Notes: generated by a model not told the origin, from the letters alone. Shown: positions 1 through 14,188, counted from the stretch's first letter. The stretch: 14,837 nucleotides of DNA from Deltaproteobacteria bacterium (GCA_016219075.1 JACRCJ010000009.1:1-14837); one strand, 5' to 3'. Program-made: numbers and translations.

Positions 1-247
1 GGCAGTCGATATGCGCGTAGTGCCTCTTGTCGGTCTGGTACTCGACGTGAGAGATCGATATCGTTACGCCTCTTTCCCTCTCCTCGGGGGCCTTGTCGAT
101 ATTCTCGTATGCGAGAAACTCGGCGTACCCCCTGGAGCTCAGCACCTTCGTGATGGCGGCTGTCAGAGAAGTCTTGCCGTGGTCAACGTGTCCTATGGTG
201 CCGACATTGAGGTGCGGCTTGCCTCTCTCAAATTTAGCCTTGCTCAT
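1..247 (-). CDS. tuf: Elongation factor Tu, N-terminal part (runs off the window edge)
   Basis: EF-Tu is the GTPase that delivers aminoacyl-tRNA to the ribosomal A site in the cytoplasm. Only the first 82 codons are present; the gene continues beyond base 1. The GTP-binding P-loop is intact (GHVDHGKT, residues 19-26) and is followed by the switch I region (RGVTISISHVEY, residues 59-70) and the family segment KRHYAHIDC at 74-82, which leads into the G3 motif outside the window. The ATG at 245..247 is preceded by GGAGG (complement of 254..258) at a good distance, which fixes the start. It lies 31 nt downstream of the fusA stop, in the usual rpsL-rpsG-fusA-tuf order. Its P-loop lysine codon is AAG, the codon expected at the position where the neighbouring fusA has TAG. 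Identification is certain; only completeness is unknown. Confidence 0.97.
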   Translation of the reverse strand, partial: MSKAKFERGKPHLNVGTIGHVDHGKTSLTAAITKVLSSRGYAEFLAYENIDKAPEERERGVTISISHVEYQTDKRHYAHIDC

Positions 248-278
248 GATATTCCTCCAAAATTACTTAATAGGTTGA

Positions 279-2360
279 TTATCTGCCCTGTGATTTTGCT
301 GTTATCACTTCAAGAACAGAGTTCGGGACCTGCTCGTAGTGAGCGAACTGCATCGTGTACGAGGCCCTTCCCTGTGTCTTCGACCTCAAGTCGGTGGAAT
401 ACCCGAACATGTTCGCAAGCGGGACATTGGCCGAGACTACCTGGAACCCGCCCCTTGAGTCCATACCGAGGATCTTGCCCCTTCTGGAGTTAAGGTCTCC
501 GATGACATCTCCCATGAACTGCTCCGGTATTACGACCTCGACATCCATGATAGGCTCAAGGAGTATCGGGCCGGCGCTCCTTACGGCTTCCTTGAAAGCC
601 ATGGAGCCGGCGATCTTGAAGGCCATCTCGGAGGAGTCGACATCGTGGTACGAGCCGTCAGTGAGCGTTATCTTCACGTCAACGACGGGATAGCCGGCGA
701 GTATGCCTGATTCGGTGGCTTCCCTTATGCCGTTTTCGATCGGGTTTATGTATTCCTTCGGGACCGAGCCCCCGACGATCTTGTTTACGAACTCAAAGCC
801 CTTGCCCTTCTCCGAGGGTTCAAGGTCTATATAGACATGGCCGTACTGGCCTCTTCCGCCGGTCTGCCTGACGTACTTGCCCTCGGCCTCGGACTTCCTG
901 GTGATCGTCTCCCTGTAAGCGACCTGGGGTTTTCCGACCGAAGCCTCGACCTTGAACTCGCGAAGCATCCTGTCGACGATGATCTCAAGGTGAAGCTCGC
1001 CCATCCCGGATATGATCGTCTGGCCGGTCTCTTCGTCGGTCTTGACCCTGAAAGACGGGTCCTCGATGGCCAGCTTCTGCAGGGCGATGCCGAGTTTTTC
1101 CTGGTCGGCTTTGGTCTTGGGCTCAATGGCGATGGAGATGACCGGGTCCGGGAAATCCATCGACTCGAGTATTATGGGTTTGTCCGGGTCACATATAGTA
1201 TCACCGGTTATCGTATATTTCAAGCCCACAGCCGCGGCGATGTCGCCGGCGTAGACCTCTTTGACGTCTTCGCGCTTGTTGGCGTGCATCTTCACGAGTC
1301 TGCCAACACGCTCTTTCTTGTCTTTTGTCGAGTTGTAGACATAGGAACCGGCGCTCATGACACCGGAGTATACGCGGAAGAATGTAAGCTGTCCGACGAA
1401 CGGGTCGGTCATGATCTTGAAGGCGAGGGCCGAGAACGGCGCGCTGTCGGCGGTCTCTCTCTTGTCTTCGGCGTCGGTCTTGGGGTCGATGCCCGTAATG
1501 GCCGGCACGTCTACGGGAGAAGGCAGATAATCGACAACGGAGTCCAGAAGGTTCTGGACTCCCTTGTTCTTGAAGGAGGAGCCGCATATTACAGGGGTTA
1601 TCTCCATCGCTATCGTGCCTTTCCTGACCGCCTTCATTATCTCATCAGGAGCGACATCCGCTCCATCGAGGTACTTCTCCATTATCTTCTCGTCAAAATC
1701 AGCAGCTGCCTCTATGAGCTTTCCCCTGTACTCCGCGACCTGGTCCAACATATCGGCCGGGATCTCCTCAAAGTGAAACTTGGCGCCCAGGGAGTCGTCT
1801 TCCCATACTATCGCCTTGTTGGCTACGAGGTCCACGACGCCCTTGAAGGTGTCTTCCTTGCCGATCGGGAGATGGAGGACCACAGGCCTGGTCTTGAGCC
1901 TGTCAACGAGCATGCTTATGACGCGGAAGTAGTCGGCGCCTACCCTGTCCATCTTGTTCACGAACGCGATCCTGGGGACCTTGTACTTGTTCGCCTGACG
2001 CCATACCGTCTCGCTCTGCGGCTCGACGCCGCCGACCGAACAGAATACCGCGACCGCGCCGTCAAGTACCCTCAGCGACCTTTCGACCTCGATGGTGAAG
2101 TCCACGTGGCCGGGAGTGTCTATGATGTTTATGCGGACATCCTTCCATGAGCAGGTGGTGGCGGCCGATGTGATCGTGATGCCCCTTTCCTTCTCCTGCT
2201 CCATCCAGTCCATTACGGCCGTGCCGTCATGGACTTCGCCTATCTTGTAGGTGACGCCGGTGTAGAAGAGTATCCTCTCCGTGGTCGTCGTCTAGCCCGC
2301 GTCGATATGGGCCATGATGCCGATATTTCTCTGTCTCTCTAACGGTATTGACCTTGCCAA
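279..2360 (-). CDS. fusA: Elongation factor G, full-length frame interrupted by one in-frame TAG at the P-loop lysine
   Basis: EF-G is the GTPase that drives ribosomal translocation and, with RRF, ribosome recycling. From a TTG at 2358..2360 the frame reads MARSIPLERQRNIGIMAHID and then A-G-TAG-T-T-T-T-E-R. Every other expected EF-G feature follows: switch I region (RGITITSA, from residue 59), G3 DTPGH (81-85), G4 NKMD (135-138) and domains II-V, ending in TAA. Counting the amber as one residue gives 693 aa, the normal length. The TTG is supported by GAGGAG upstream and by the typical EF-G N-terminus. The next in-frame ATG at 2213 (MDWMEQ) would give a 644-aa protein without the P-loop, so it is unlikely to be a working start. 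A 180-nt spacer separates it from rpsG; tuf follows after 31 nt. The gene identity is certain. Whether this copy is functional is not: a single A-to-T change (AAG to TAG) explains the lesion, and it could be a sequencing or assembly error. Confidence 0.93.
2292..2294 (-). other. In-frame amber codon at EF-G codon 23 (P-loop Lys)
   Basis: The minus-strand codon is TAG between GGC (Gly22) and ACG (Thr24). In EF-G this residue is the invariant lysine of the G1 motif AHIDAGKT, which contacts the nucleotide phosphates. The codon differs by one base from AAG. TAG terminates rplK, rplA, rplJ and rpoB in this same window. Confidence 0.95.
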
Positions 2361-2410
2361 CGGAACAACTCCTCGATCGAACAGTTTCGATTCTTGATTT
2401 CACTCCATGC

Positions 2411-2439
2411 AGTATCCCTTAAGACTTGCACGGTAGCAA
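2411..2439 (-). promoter_or_regulatory. Weak candidate promoter ahead of fusA
   Basis: On the minus strand, TTGCTA (complement of 2434..2439) and GATACT (complement of 2411..2416) are 17 bp apart, each matching four of six bases of the sigma70 consensus. The pair lies in the unusually long 180-nt rpsG-fusA spacer, which is A-rich just upstream. A chance match is quite possible. Apart from this and the fusA ribosome-binding site I see no clear structure in the spacer. Confidence 0.25.
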
Positions 2440-2540
2440 AGTTTTGGTTTTATTTTTTTGATCAGGTTTGAAGCTTTTTATCTTCTGAAAGACACCCGCT
2501 CGGACGGGACCTCTTGCCTGCCGCACACTTGTGAGAAGAA

Positions 2541-3011
2541 TTACCAGCGGTAATGAGCGAAAGCCTTGTTGGCCTCTGCCATCTTGTGGACATCTTCCTT
2601 CTTCTTTACGGACCCGCCCTTGCTGTTGGAGGCGTCGATGAGCTCACCTGCGAGCTTTTCTACCATCGACTTCTCGCTTCTGGCCTTGGCGTAGCCTACG
2701 AGCCACCTTAAGGCGAGGGAAAGCTTCCTGTCGGGCCTGACTTCGACGGGGACCTGATAGGTGGCTCCGCCGACCCTTCTGGACTTTACTTCAAGTATAG
2801 GCTTTATGTTCTCAAGGGCCTTCTTGAAGACCTTCATCGATTCTGTCTTGGTCTTCTCTTCAACGGTTTCAAGCGCGCCGTAGATGATCTTCTCGGCCTT
2901 GCTCTTCTTTCCATCGGAGGTAAGCTTGTTTATGAGCTTGGCTATTACCTTGTCGTTAAACTTCGGGTCCGGCAGTACGTCCCTCTTCGGGACATTCCCC
3001 TTGCGAGGCAT
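2541..3011 (-). CDS. rpsG: Small ribosomal subunit protein uS7
   Basis: S7 is a primary 16S rRNA-binding protein that nucleates assembly of the 30S head and lies near the tRNA exit site. The 156-aa product has the usual length and family signatures: MPRKGN...RDVLPDPKF at the start, the central GGATYQVPVEVRPDR segment and the C-terminal KKKEDVHKMAEANKAFAHYRW-type tail. The ATG at 3009..3011 is preceded by GGAGGG about 5 nt upstream. It sits 67 nt after rpsL. That spacer contains a small GC hairpin (GGCCG/CGGCC, 3052..3064). In E. coli, S7 represses the str operon by binding the rpsL-rpsG spacer; whether this small hairpin plays that part here is only a possibility. The stop is TAA. No abnormality is seen. 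Confidence 0.98.
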   Translation of the reverse strand: MPRKGNVPKRDVLPDPKFNDKVIAKLINKLTSDGKKSKAEKIIYGALETVEEKTKTESMKVFKKALENIKPILEVKSRRVGGATYQVPVEVRPDRKLSLALRWLVGYAKARSEKSMVEKLAGELIDASNSKGGSVKKKEDVHKMAEANKAFAHYRW

Positions 3012-3078
3012 ATCTTCCCTCCACTACGGTTACTTGCTTGGTATCTTTCAGGGCCGCGGCGGCCAATGAAAAACGGAT

Positions 3079-3450
3079 TTACTTGGGCCTCTTGGCGCCG
3101 TACTTCGATCTCGACTGCTTCCTGTCCTGCACACCCATCGTGTCAAGGGTGCCCCTCACCACGTGATACCTTACGCCGGGAAGGTCTTTTACCCTGCCGC
3201 CCCTGATCAGCACCACCGAGTGCTCCTGCAGGTTGTGGCCGACCCCGGGGATGTAGGAGGTCACTTCCATACCGTTTGTGAGCCTGACCCTTGCTACCTT
3301 GCGGAGCGCTGAGTTCGGCTTCTTCGGCGTGGTCGTGTAGACCCTGACGCAGACACCCCTTTTCTGGGGGCAGTTGTCGAGGGCCGGGGAGGCGGTCTTG
3401 AACTTCGGCTTCTGCCTGCCCTTGCGCACTAATTGATTAATTGTCGGCAT
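3079..3450 (-). CDS. rpsL: Small ribosomal subunit protein uS12
   Basis: S12 sits at the interface side of the 30S decoding centre and affects accuracy and streptomycin response. The 123-aa product is of normal length, with MPTINQLVRKGR at the start, TTPKKPNSALRKVARV in the middle and the loop VKDLPGVRYHVVRG containing the aspartate that is methylthiolated in many bacteria. The two lysines at which streptomycin-resistance substitutions classically occur (in PKKPNS and in RVKDLP) are the wild-type residues, so nothing points to ribosomal streptomycin resistance. The ATG at 3448..3450 has a modest AAGG about 6 nt upstream. It is the first gene of the str group and has its own promoter in the 154-nt rpoC-rpsL spacer. 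Confidence 0.98.
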   Translation of the reverse strand: MPTINQLVRKGRQKPKFKTASPALDNCPQKRGVCVRVYTTTPKKPNSALRKVARVRLTNGMEVTSYIPGVGHNLQEHSVVLIRGGRVKDLPGVRYHVVRGTLDTMGVQDRKQSRSKYGAKRPK

Positions 3451-3491
3451 AACTTACCTTTCGATGCTCGATATCTGGCGTAAATCAAAGC

Positions 3492-3520
3492 AATCTACCA
3501 GCTTTCATGGGCCTTGTCAA
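3492..3520 (-). promoter_or_regulatory. Sigma70-type promoter for rpsL-rpsG-fusA-tuf
   Basis: The minus strand carries a perfect TTGACA -35 box (complement of 3515..3520), a 17-bp spacer and TAGATT as the -10 box (complement of 3492..3497; four of six consensus bases). It begins about 40 bp upstream of the rpsL start, inside the rpoC-rpsL spacer. It would let the str genes be transcribed independently of readthrough from rpoBC. This is the best promoter-like match I found in the window. Confidence 0.72.
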
Positions 3521-3604
3521 GAACTAAAATCGGCCGTTTTCGGTTTACACCACTTTTTTCCCTGAAAAGAGTCTTTCCGGGCATCCACAGTCTTTAAAGG
3601 CCGC

Positions 3605-7738
<4,134 letters not shown>

Positions 7739-7745
7739 GGTAAGA

Positions 7746-7751
7746 CCTCCT
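7746..7751 (-). promoter_or_regulatory. Ribosome-binding site that fixes the TTG start of rpoC
   Basis: The transcript reads AGGAGG, a full match to the anti-SD core, 7 nt before TTG at 7736..7738. The alternative ATG at 7724..7726 would be 19 nt away. The site lies 6 nt after the last of four hairpins in the rpoB-rpoC spacer. Confidence 0.8.
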
Positions 7752-7757
7752 TTTTTG

Positions 7758-7834
7758 CCGGTTTCCCGGACAACCTCTTCAGGTTAGCGGGGAGCATTCC
7801 CCGCTTCAAGGCGCGGCCCGAACCGGCCCGCGCC
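7758..7834 (-). other. Four consecutive RNA hairpins filling the rpoB-rpoC spacer
   Basis: In transcript order: 7810..7834 has a 7-bp stem GGCGCGG/CCGCGCC plus 2 inner pairs. 7786..7805 has a perfect 8-bp stem AGCGGGGA/TCCCCGCT with a 4-nt loop. 7772..7785 has a 5-bp stem AACCT/AGGTT with loop GAAG. 7758..7769 has a 4-bp stem CCGG/CCGG capped by the GNRA tetraloop GAAA. The gaps between them are 4, 0 and 2 nt, so nearly the whole spacer between the rpoB stop and the rpoC ribosome-binding site is base-paired. There is no U-tract, so this is not a normal terminator. Function is unknown: mRNA processing, stability or translational coupling are possible. Confidence 0.6.
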
Positions 7835-7838
7835 CCGC

Positions 7839-11987
<4,149 letters not shown>

Positions 11988-12000
11988 ATTTTATCCTGCT

Positions 12001-12037
12001 CCTTTTTAGAATCCTTTTTGGAATCCTTGAGAAGAAT
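12001..12037 (-). repeat. Short direct repeat overlapping the rpoB ribosome-binding site
   Basis: On the plus strand, CCTTTTTAGAAT (12001..12012) is followed directly by CCTTTTTGGAAT (12013..12024) and a degenerate third unit CCTTGAGAAGAAT (12025..12037). In the transcript these give three GATTC elements spaced by A-rich tracts. The last copy runs into the AAGGAG ribosome-binding site of rpoB. Each GATTC can in principle pair with the GAATC arm of the adjacent hairpin. Confidence 0.6.
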
Positions 12038-12066
12038 CGCCCGCCGGAGGTCCGGCGGGCTGATTC
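12034..12066 (-). other. Strong GC hairpin between rplL and rpoB (second of two)
   Basis: The transcript forms a 9-bp stem GCCCGCCGG/CCGGCGGGC with a 4-nt loop ACCT, extended across one bulged A by the 5-bp GAATC/GATTC. It is followed by TTCTC rather than a clean U-run, so termination would be partial at most. In E. coli the rplL-rpoB spacer holds a partial attenuator and an RNase III site. This element is in the same place, but equivalence is inferred. Confidence 0.6.
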
Positions 12067-12081
12067 TATTAAATGGTGCCT

Positions 12082-12114
12082 GCGATTGGCGCCGCCTCCC
12101 GGCGGCGCCTTCGC
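12082..12114 (-). other. Strong GC hairpin between rplL and rpoB (first of two)
   Basis: The transcript forms a perfect 9-bp stem GGCGCCGCC/GGCGGCGCC with a GGGA loop, extended through a small internal loop by GCGA/TCGC. No U-tract follows. It lies 42 nt after the rplL stop and 15 nt before the second hairpin. Likely roles are mRNA processing, 3'-end stability of the abundant rplJL message, or attenuation of rpoBC. Confidence 0.6.
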
Positions 12115-12156
12115 TTTAAAAGAGCACTTCTGCCAACTGAGGGGTCAAAGCCCCGC

Positions 12157-12540
12157 TTACTGGATCTCCACCTTTGCGCCGGCGCTCTCGACCTGCTTCT
12201 TTATCTTCTCGGCCTCGTCCTTGTTTACCCCTTCCTTCAGTGTCTTCGGGGCGCCCTCGACCAGGTCCTTGGCTTCCTTGAGTCCGAGGCCGGTTATCGC
12301 CCTTACTTCCTTGATGACCTTTATCTTCTCGGCGCCGGCTTCTTTCAGCACGACGTTGAACTCGGTCTTCTCGACAGCCGCTGCGGCTCCGCCGCCGACG
12401 GGAGCGGCTACGGCTACGCCCACGGGGGCCGCGGCTGAAACGCCGAACTTCTCCTCAAGCTCCTTTACCAGGTCCGCAAGCTCCAGTACGCTCATGCTCT
12501 CTATAAACTTTATAACATCCTCTTTCTTTATCTCTGCCAT
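12157..12540 (-). CDS. rplL: Large ribosomal subunit protein bL12 (L7/L12)
   Basis: L7/L12 is the multicopy, flexible stalk protein that recruits EF-Tu, EF-G, IF2 and release factors to the 50S subunit. The 127-aa product has the three expected parts: an N-terminal dimerisation helical domain (about 1-35), an alanine/glycine/valine-rich hinge (about 36-55) and the globular C-terminal domain with EKTEFNVVL, KIKVIKEVRAITGLGLKEAK and KDLVEGAPK. The ATG at 12538..12540 is preceded by GGAGGG 7 nt upstream. It lies 72 nt after rplJ and shares the transcript controlled by the L10 leader. The stop is TAA. As several copies are needed per ribosome, rplL must be made in excess of rpoB, consistent with the hairpins that follow it. 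Confidence 0.98.
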   Translation of the reverse strand: MAEIKKEDVIKFIESMSVLELADLVKELEEKFGVSAAAPVGVAVAAPVGGGAAAAVEKTEFNVVLKEAGAEKIKVIKEVRAITGLGLKEAKDLVEGAPKTLKEGVNKDEAEKIKKQVESAGAKVEIQ

Positions 12541-12612
12541 TTCAGTTCCCTCCGGAATTTGTGTTTTATAATGTGGTTTTGCGCTTCTGTTGCTTTCCCC
12601 GCGTCGATAAAG

Positions 12613-13137
12613 CTACGCGGAGGCGGCCTTCTGGTCCTTTATCGCGTTCAATGCGTAAAGGAACTTTCTCGGCACGCCGCTTAAGACCATGACAAGGCCT
12701 GTCGTGGGCGACTTCATCGAGCCCAAAAGCCTGCCCAAGAGGACTTCCCTCGGCGGCAGTTCGGCAAGGCCCTGTATCTCGGCAAGGCTTATGACCTTGG
12801 CCCCGAGCGTGCCCATCCTGAGCTTCAGGTTCGGCTTGTCTTTGGAGAACTGCACCAGGGTCTTGGCGGCGGACGCGGCGTCCTTGTAGCTGAACGCTAT
12901 GGCAGTCGATTCCTTAAGGTGCCCTGATACAGGCTCAAGCTCAGTGCCTTTGATGGCGCGTTGAGCCAGGGTGTTCCGTACGATCTTGAAATCGATGGAA
13001 GCGTCCCTAAGGGCCTTTCTTATCTCGTCCATCTCAAGCGCCTTTATGCCCTTGTAATCGGTTATAAAGGTTGCGCTGGCCTTCTTGAACTTCTCCTGGA
13101 TCTCTTCTACTACTTTTGCCTTCGCTGATTTATCCAA
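12613..13137 (-). CDS. rplJ: Large ribosomal subunit protein uL10
   Basis: L10 anchors the L7/L12 dimers to 23S rRNA near L11 and, as the L10-L12 complex, represses its own mRNA. The 174-aa product shows the family N-terminus (KAKVVEEIQEKFKKA...TFITDYKGI), the rRNA-binding region with IVRNTLAQRA, the LPPREVLLGRLLGSM segment and the C-terminal helix that binds L12. The start is a TTG at 13135..13137; an in-frame TAG four codons upstream rules out an earlier start. The ribosome-binding site AGGAGGG (complement of 13148..13154) is strong but 10 nt away, which together with TTG could temper initiation. The stop is TAG. The gene is preceded by a 351-nt regulatory leader. Confidence 0.97.
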   Translation of the reverse strand: MDKSAKAKVVEEIQEKFKKASATFITDYKGIKALEMDEIRKALRDASIDFKIVRNTLAQRAIKGTELEPVSGHLKESTAIAFSYKDAASAAKTLVQFSKDKPNLKLRMGTLGAKVISLAEIQGLAELPPREVLLGRLLGSMKSPTTGLVMVLSGVPRKFLYALNAIKDQKAASA

Positions 13138-13154
13138 TCTCTTCTATCCCTCCT

Positions 13155-13180
13155 TTCTGTCTTCGTGTCAAAAGACAGAA
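13155..13180 (-). promoter_or_regulatory. Perfect 9-bp hairpin abutting the rplJ ribosome-binding site
   Basis: The transcript reads TTCTGTCTT, an 8-nt loop, then AAGACAGAA, an exact inverted repeat. It touches AGGAGGG with no gap. It does not pair the ribosome-binding site itself, so it may present the site to ribosomes or stack on it; its position also fits a translational control element linked to the L10 leader. The function is inferred from position only. Confidence 0.55.
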
Positions 13181-13194
13181 GAGTAACAAGGCTT

Positions 13195-13243
13195 AAAAAG
13201 CATGGCGGCGCACGGGGGAATATCTCCCCGCACACCATCCGGC
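13195..13243 (-). terminator. Candidate transcription attenuator in the rplJ leader
   Basis: In the transcript GGTGTGCGGGG (13236 to 13226) pairs over 11 positions, three of them wobble, with CCCCGTGCGCC (13217 to 13207). The stem can extend with mismatches to a basal GC pair, after which TTTTT follows at once (13195..13199). Its 5' base includes GCCGG at 13239..13243, which is also the 3' edge of the L10 leader, so the two structures could compete. L10 leaders followed by attenuators occur in other bacteria; a switch here is inferred. Confidence 0.5.
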
Positions 13244-13316
13244 TTTTAACGGTGAACTTTCAGCCCTGGCCTCGGTAGGATTATTAAGCCTGCGCCCCTA
13301 CTGTCTTTGACCGGTT
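13239..13316 (-). ncRNA. L10 leader (autoregulatory mRNA element for rplJ-rplL)
   Basis: The transcript contains the conserved L10-leader core: TCAAAGACAGTAGG, a variable arm, then CTTAATAATCCTACCGAGG. GTAGG pairs with CCTAC, and the flanking AAGACAG/CTTAAT/CCGAGG pattern matches the kink-turn-type site bound by the L10(L12) complex in E. coli, Bacillus and others. Terminal CCGG segments at both ends could close a basal stem. Excess L10-L12 binding here would lower expression of rplJ, rplL and perhaps rpoBC. Recognition is from memory of the conserved sequence; exact borders are approximate. Confidence 0.82.
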
Positions 13317-13327
13317 TTTTTATTTTT

Positions 13328-13374
13328 ACGGCCTCAAAGGCCAGGGGTTTAAAACCCGGGCCCTCAAAGACCGT
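13328..13374 (-). other. Extra hairpin upstream of the L10 leader core
   Basis: The transcript can fold with basal ACGG/CCGT, internal loops that both contain TTTGAG, and an upper stem GGCC-GGGTT/AACCC-GGCC. Its GTCTTTGA (complement of 13364..13371) is exactly complementary to TCAAAGAC (complement of 13303..13310) in the L10 leader core, so the two regions could form an alternative pairing. No published counterpart comes to mind for this part. The remaining stretch from 13375 to 13448 shows no clear signal beyond an isolated TATAGT. Confidence 0.4.
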
Positions 13375-13448
13375 CTGAAGCTAAAGAGACTGCTCGGACC
13401 CGACTATAACGGTCACAATTTGCCGCCCCGTCTTAAACGCCGCCCTAG

Positions 13449-13488
13449 TTAAAAAACAACTCCCCGCCCTGAACGGAGCCCCGAGTTG
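13449..13488 (-). terminator. Rho-independent-type terminator right after rplA
   Basis: Immediately after the rplA stop the transcript reads CAACTC (13488 to 13483), a GC-rich interior, GAGTTG (13462 to 13457) and then TTTTTT. The 6-bp outer stem plus U6 is a plausible intrinsic terminator, although the interior can pair in more than one register. It would separate the rplKA message from the rplJL-rpoBC message, at least in part. Confidence 0.6.
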
Positions 13489-14184
13489 CTACTTGAAGAT
13501 GTTCCTTATCTCCACGGGGTCAAGCCTTATCGAGGGACCCATCGTGGTGCAAAGGAAGAGACTTCTTACATATGTGCCCTTGCTTGAGGCCGGTTTAGCC
13601 TTTACGACGGCGTCCATGAGGGCCATGAAGTTGTCCTTGAGCTTGGCGGCCCCGAAGGAGGCCTTGCCCACCGGGACATGAATGTTGCCGGCCTTGTCGA
13701 CCCTGAACTCTACCTTGCCGGCCTTAAGGTCGTGTACCGCCCTCTTCACGTCGAAGGTGACGGTGCCGAGCTTGGGGTTAGGCATAAGGCCCCTGGGGCC
13801 CAACACCTTGCCGAGTTTGCCGACCGCGCCCATGATGTCCGGGGTGGCCACTATCGCGTCGAAATCGAGCCAGCCCTTGCTGACCTTCTCCATGAGCTCT
13901 TCGGCACCGACGAAGTCCGCGCCGGCTTCCCTGGCCTCGGCCTCTTTTTCGCCCTTGGCAAATACCAGGACCCTGACCTTTTTGCCCAATCCGTGCGGGA
14001 GCACCACAGTGCCCCTGACCATCTGCTCCGGGTGCTTGGGGTCTACGCCGAGACGCCCGGATACTTCCACCGTCTCATCAAACTTCGCCGTTATGGTCCC
14101 GGGGAGAAGATTGAACCCCGCTTCCAGATCGTATGAGCGGTTCTGCTCGACTTTTGCCTTGGCTGCTTCGAATTTTTTTCCCAT
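13489..14184 (-). CDS. rplA: Large ribosomal subunit protein uL1
   Basis: L1 forms the mobile L1 stalk that helps move deacylated tRNA through the E site, and in E. coli represses rplK-rplA translation. The 231-aa product is of normal length. It shows the N-terminal F(D/E)ETVEVSGRLGVDPKHPEQ region, the GTVVLPHGLGK strand, the conserved DIMGAVGKLGKVLGPRGLMPNPKLGT block in the second domain, and the returning VEFRVDKAGNIHVPVGK segment. The ATG at 14182..14184 lies just 4 nt after the rplK stop; its GGAGGG overlaps the last rplK codons, so the pair is probably translationally coupled. The stop is TAG, followed directly by a terminator-like hairpin. Confidence 0.98.
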   Translation of the reverse strand: MGKKFEAAKAKVEQNRSYDLEAGFNLLPGTITAKFDETVEVSGRLGVDPKHPEQMVRGTVVLPHGLGKKVRVLVFAKGEKEAEAREAGADFVGAEELMEKVSKGWLDFDAIVATPDIMGAVGKLGKVLGPRGLMPNPKLGTVTFDVKRAVHDLKAGKVEFRVDKAGNIHVPVGKASFGAAKLKDNFMALMDAVVKAKPASSKGTYVRSLFLCTTMGPSIRLDPVEIRNIFK

Positions 14185-14188
14185 TATC

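Noticed and set aside
837..2150. Long plus-strand open frame (437 codons) opposite fusA
   Set aside because: It lies wholly antisense to the strongly conserved EF-G frame, its translation resembles no family, and no ribosome-binding site or promoter is seen. GC-rich codon bias commonly creates such frames.
279..2213. fusA beginning at the internal ATG at 2213
   Set aside because: The 49 codons upstream match the EF-G N-terminus including switch and P-loop context, and a ribosome-binding site precedes the TTG at 2360. A start at 2213 would remove the G1 motif and give a non-functional GTPase.
2292..2294. General amber reassignment or pyrrolysine at the EF-G P-loop
   Set aside because: TAG ends rplK, rplA, rplJ and rpoB at exactly the expected protein lengths. 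A modified lysine would also be unlikely to replace the phosphate-binding lysine. Kept only as a remote alternative in the findings.
13403..13408. TATAGT on the minus strand as a -10 box for rplJ
   Set aside because: It matches five of six bases of the -10 consensus, but no acceptable -35 box lies 16 to 19 bp upstream and there is no extended -10 TG. A promoter somewhere in 13375..13448 is likely but cannot be placed.
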